DNA from: Streptomyces sp. MA5143a
Lineage (GTDB): Bacteria; Actinomycetota; Actinomycetes; Streptomycetales; Streptomycetaceae
Length of the DNA: 64,000 nucleotides
Reading direction: 5' to 3'
NCBI RefSeq assembly: GCF_900290235.1
Contig: NZ_OLMK01000009.1
Location: 1 to 64,000 of the forward strand
Below, piece by piece: positions 63,322 to 64,000 of the stretch; position 1 is the stretch's first letter, and every line of letters starts with the position of its first letter. Below the pieces are notes generated by a model. It was given only the letters and a program-made list of their open reading frames with translations. It had not been told where the DNA came from and made no database searches. A program made the position numbers and the translations under genes.

Positions 63322-64000
63322 TCACCGCAGTGGAGTCGGCAGTTCCGCCCAGATGTCACCCGGCCGCTCCGGCGTAAGACGCATCAGCGTCAACGCCTTC
63401 GTCGGTACCGGCCCCTCCGTCAACGTGGCCAGATCGGCGGTCGGCGGCACGTCCCGTACGGCCGCGGCGAGCGCCTCGCGCAGCACGGGCGTCGAACCCG
63501 CCGTCGCCCCGAGCGTGCCCGTGATCAGCGCGCCGAACAGCTTGCGCCGCAAGGTGGTCTCGTCGTCCGTGATGATGCGGCCGGTCATCGCGGGGGCCGC
63601 GACACCGTGCCGGGCCAGTCGGGCGGGGCTCACCCTGATGTCCGCGAGGTCGCGGTAGACGAGCCGCACGGGGGCACCCGCCGGCGAGAGCACCACCAGG
63701 AGGTTCTGGCCGTGTGCCTCCAGGGCCACCCCCAGGTCGAGCAGCCGGAGACAGACCGTGAGCGCGAGCCGGCTGAAGTCCGCCAGCCACGACGGCGATC
63801 CGGGCAGTCCGGTCGCCGCCAGCGCGGCCACGGGGACGACCCGCTCGCCGGTGGCCGTGTCCGCGTACCTCTCCGGTGACTCCCGCAGCACGGCCGCCAG
63901 ATCCGGGGAACCGGCGGTGACCGCGCCGAGCGTACGGGTCACGTGCAGCAGACCGTCCGTGCGGGAGGCGACCTCCGCCATGAAGTCCGACACGATCGCC
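63322..64000 (-). CDS. IucA/IucC-type NIS siderophore synthetase (C-terminal part)
   Basis: The gene runs off the right edge; at least 226 C-terminal residues are present. LALTVCLRLLDLGVALEAHG, GQNLLVVLSPAGAPVRLVYR, DLADIRVSP and the FhuF-like end ALTLMRL mark the IucA/IucC family of NRPS-independent siderophore synthetases, which join a citrate or dicarboxylic acid to an amine with ATP. The N-terminal ATP-binding part lies outside. The 98-bp gap to the VWA gene shows no promoter I can name. Confidence 0.8.
   Translation of the reverse strand, partial: AIVSDFMAEVASRTDGLLHVTRTLGAVTAGSPDLAAVLRESPERYADTATGERVVPVAALAATGLPGSPSWLADFSRLALTVCLRLLDLGVALEAHGQNLLVVLSPAGAPVRLVYRDLADIRVSPARLARHGVAAPAMTGRIITDDETTLRRKLFGALITGTLGATAGSTPVLREALAAAVRDVPPTADLATLTEGPVPTKALTLMRLTPERPGDIWAELPTPLR

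Overview
This window is high-GC actinobacterial chromosome and almost certainly Streptomyces. The signs are very strong G/C bias at third codon positions, frequent GTG starts, ATGA/GTGA translational coupling, several leaderless-type starts with a TAnnnT box about 7 nt upstream, and families typical of the genus (Nur-boxed sodF, LAL-type LuxR regulators, a group 1h [NiFe] hydrogenase, secreted FG-GAP and trypsin-like proteins). I saw no rRNA, tRNA or CRISPR array. Function names come from motif and family recognition by eye; no database search was run.

Layout. 0.1-5.5 kb holds sodF behind a Nur box, an NCS1 permease with a Cys-rich tail, a secreted FG-GAP protein and a kinase-fold phosphotransferase. 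5.6-7.2 kb is degraded accessory DNA: an AbiE-like gene pair with a frameshifted second gene, and the orphan 3' end of a corA gene. 7.2-15.6 kb is a decayed integrative element. Its two ends share a 33-bp identical core inside corA, and its integrase survives only as a C-terminal piece fused in frame to an ISL3 transposase fragment. The cargo includes a 1532-residue DNRLRE/Ig-like/trypsin protein coupled to a lipoprotein, a YunG-like gene, and scraps of RHS, AMIN-like, adenylation-domain and IS5 genes. 15.4-27.5 kb returns to core genes: corA, an AlkZ-like winged-helix protein, a secreted trypsin, two LuxR regulators, two acyl-CoA synthetases in a coupled pair and a zinc-ribbon protein.

27.7-51.8 kb is a metabolic block. 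Glyoxylate carboligase (gcl), tartronate semialdehyde reductase and hydroxypyruvate isomerase carry glyoxylate to glycerate. Two of their promoters share an almost identical paired inverted-repeat operator. Further right, a thiamine-binding-type protein, a PucR-like HTH protein, OHCU decarboxylase, HIU hydrolase, uricase and 8-oxoguanine deaminase feed purines towards allantoin, whose later breakdown yields glyoxylate. Between these two halves of one pathway lies a complete hydrogenase locus of about 15 kb: hhyS and hhyL with four accessory genes and hypA on the plus strand, converging on hypE-D-C-F-B, a maturation protease and the CO-ligand gene hypX on the minus strand.

51.9-64 kb contains a GH89-type alpha-N-acetylglucosaminidase with a hexanucleotide microsatellite in its leader, a peroxidase-like remnant, a thioesterase, a histidine phosphatase, a TnpB-like RNA-guided-nuclease homologue with a candidate guide-RNA 3' end, a disrupted gene beside it, an alanine-type aminotransferase divergent from an HxlR regulator across a clear operator, a VWA-domain protein with its membrane partner, and the 3' part of an IucA/IucC siderophore synthetase running off the right edge.
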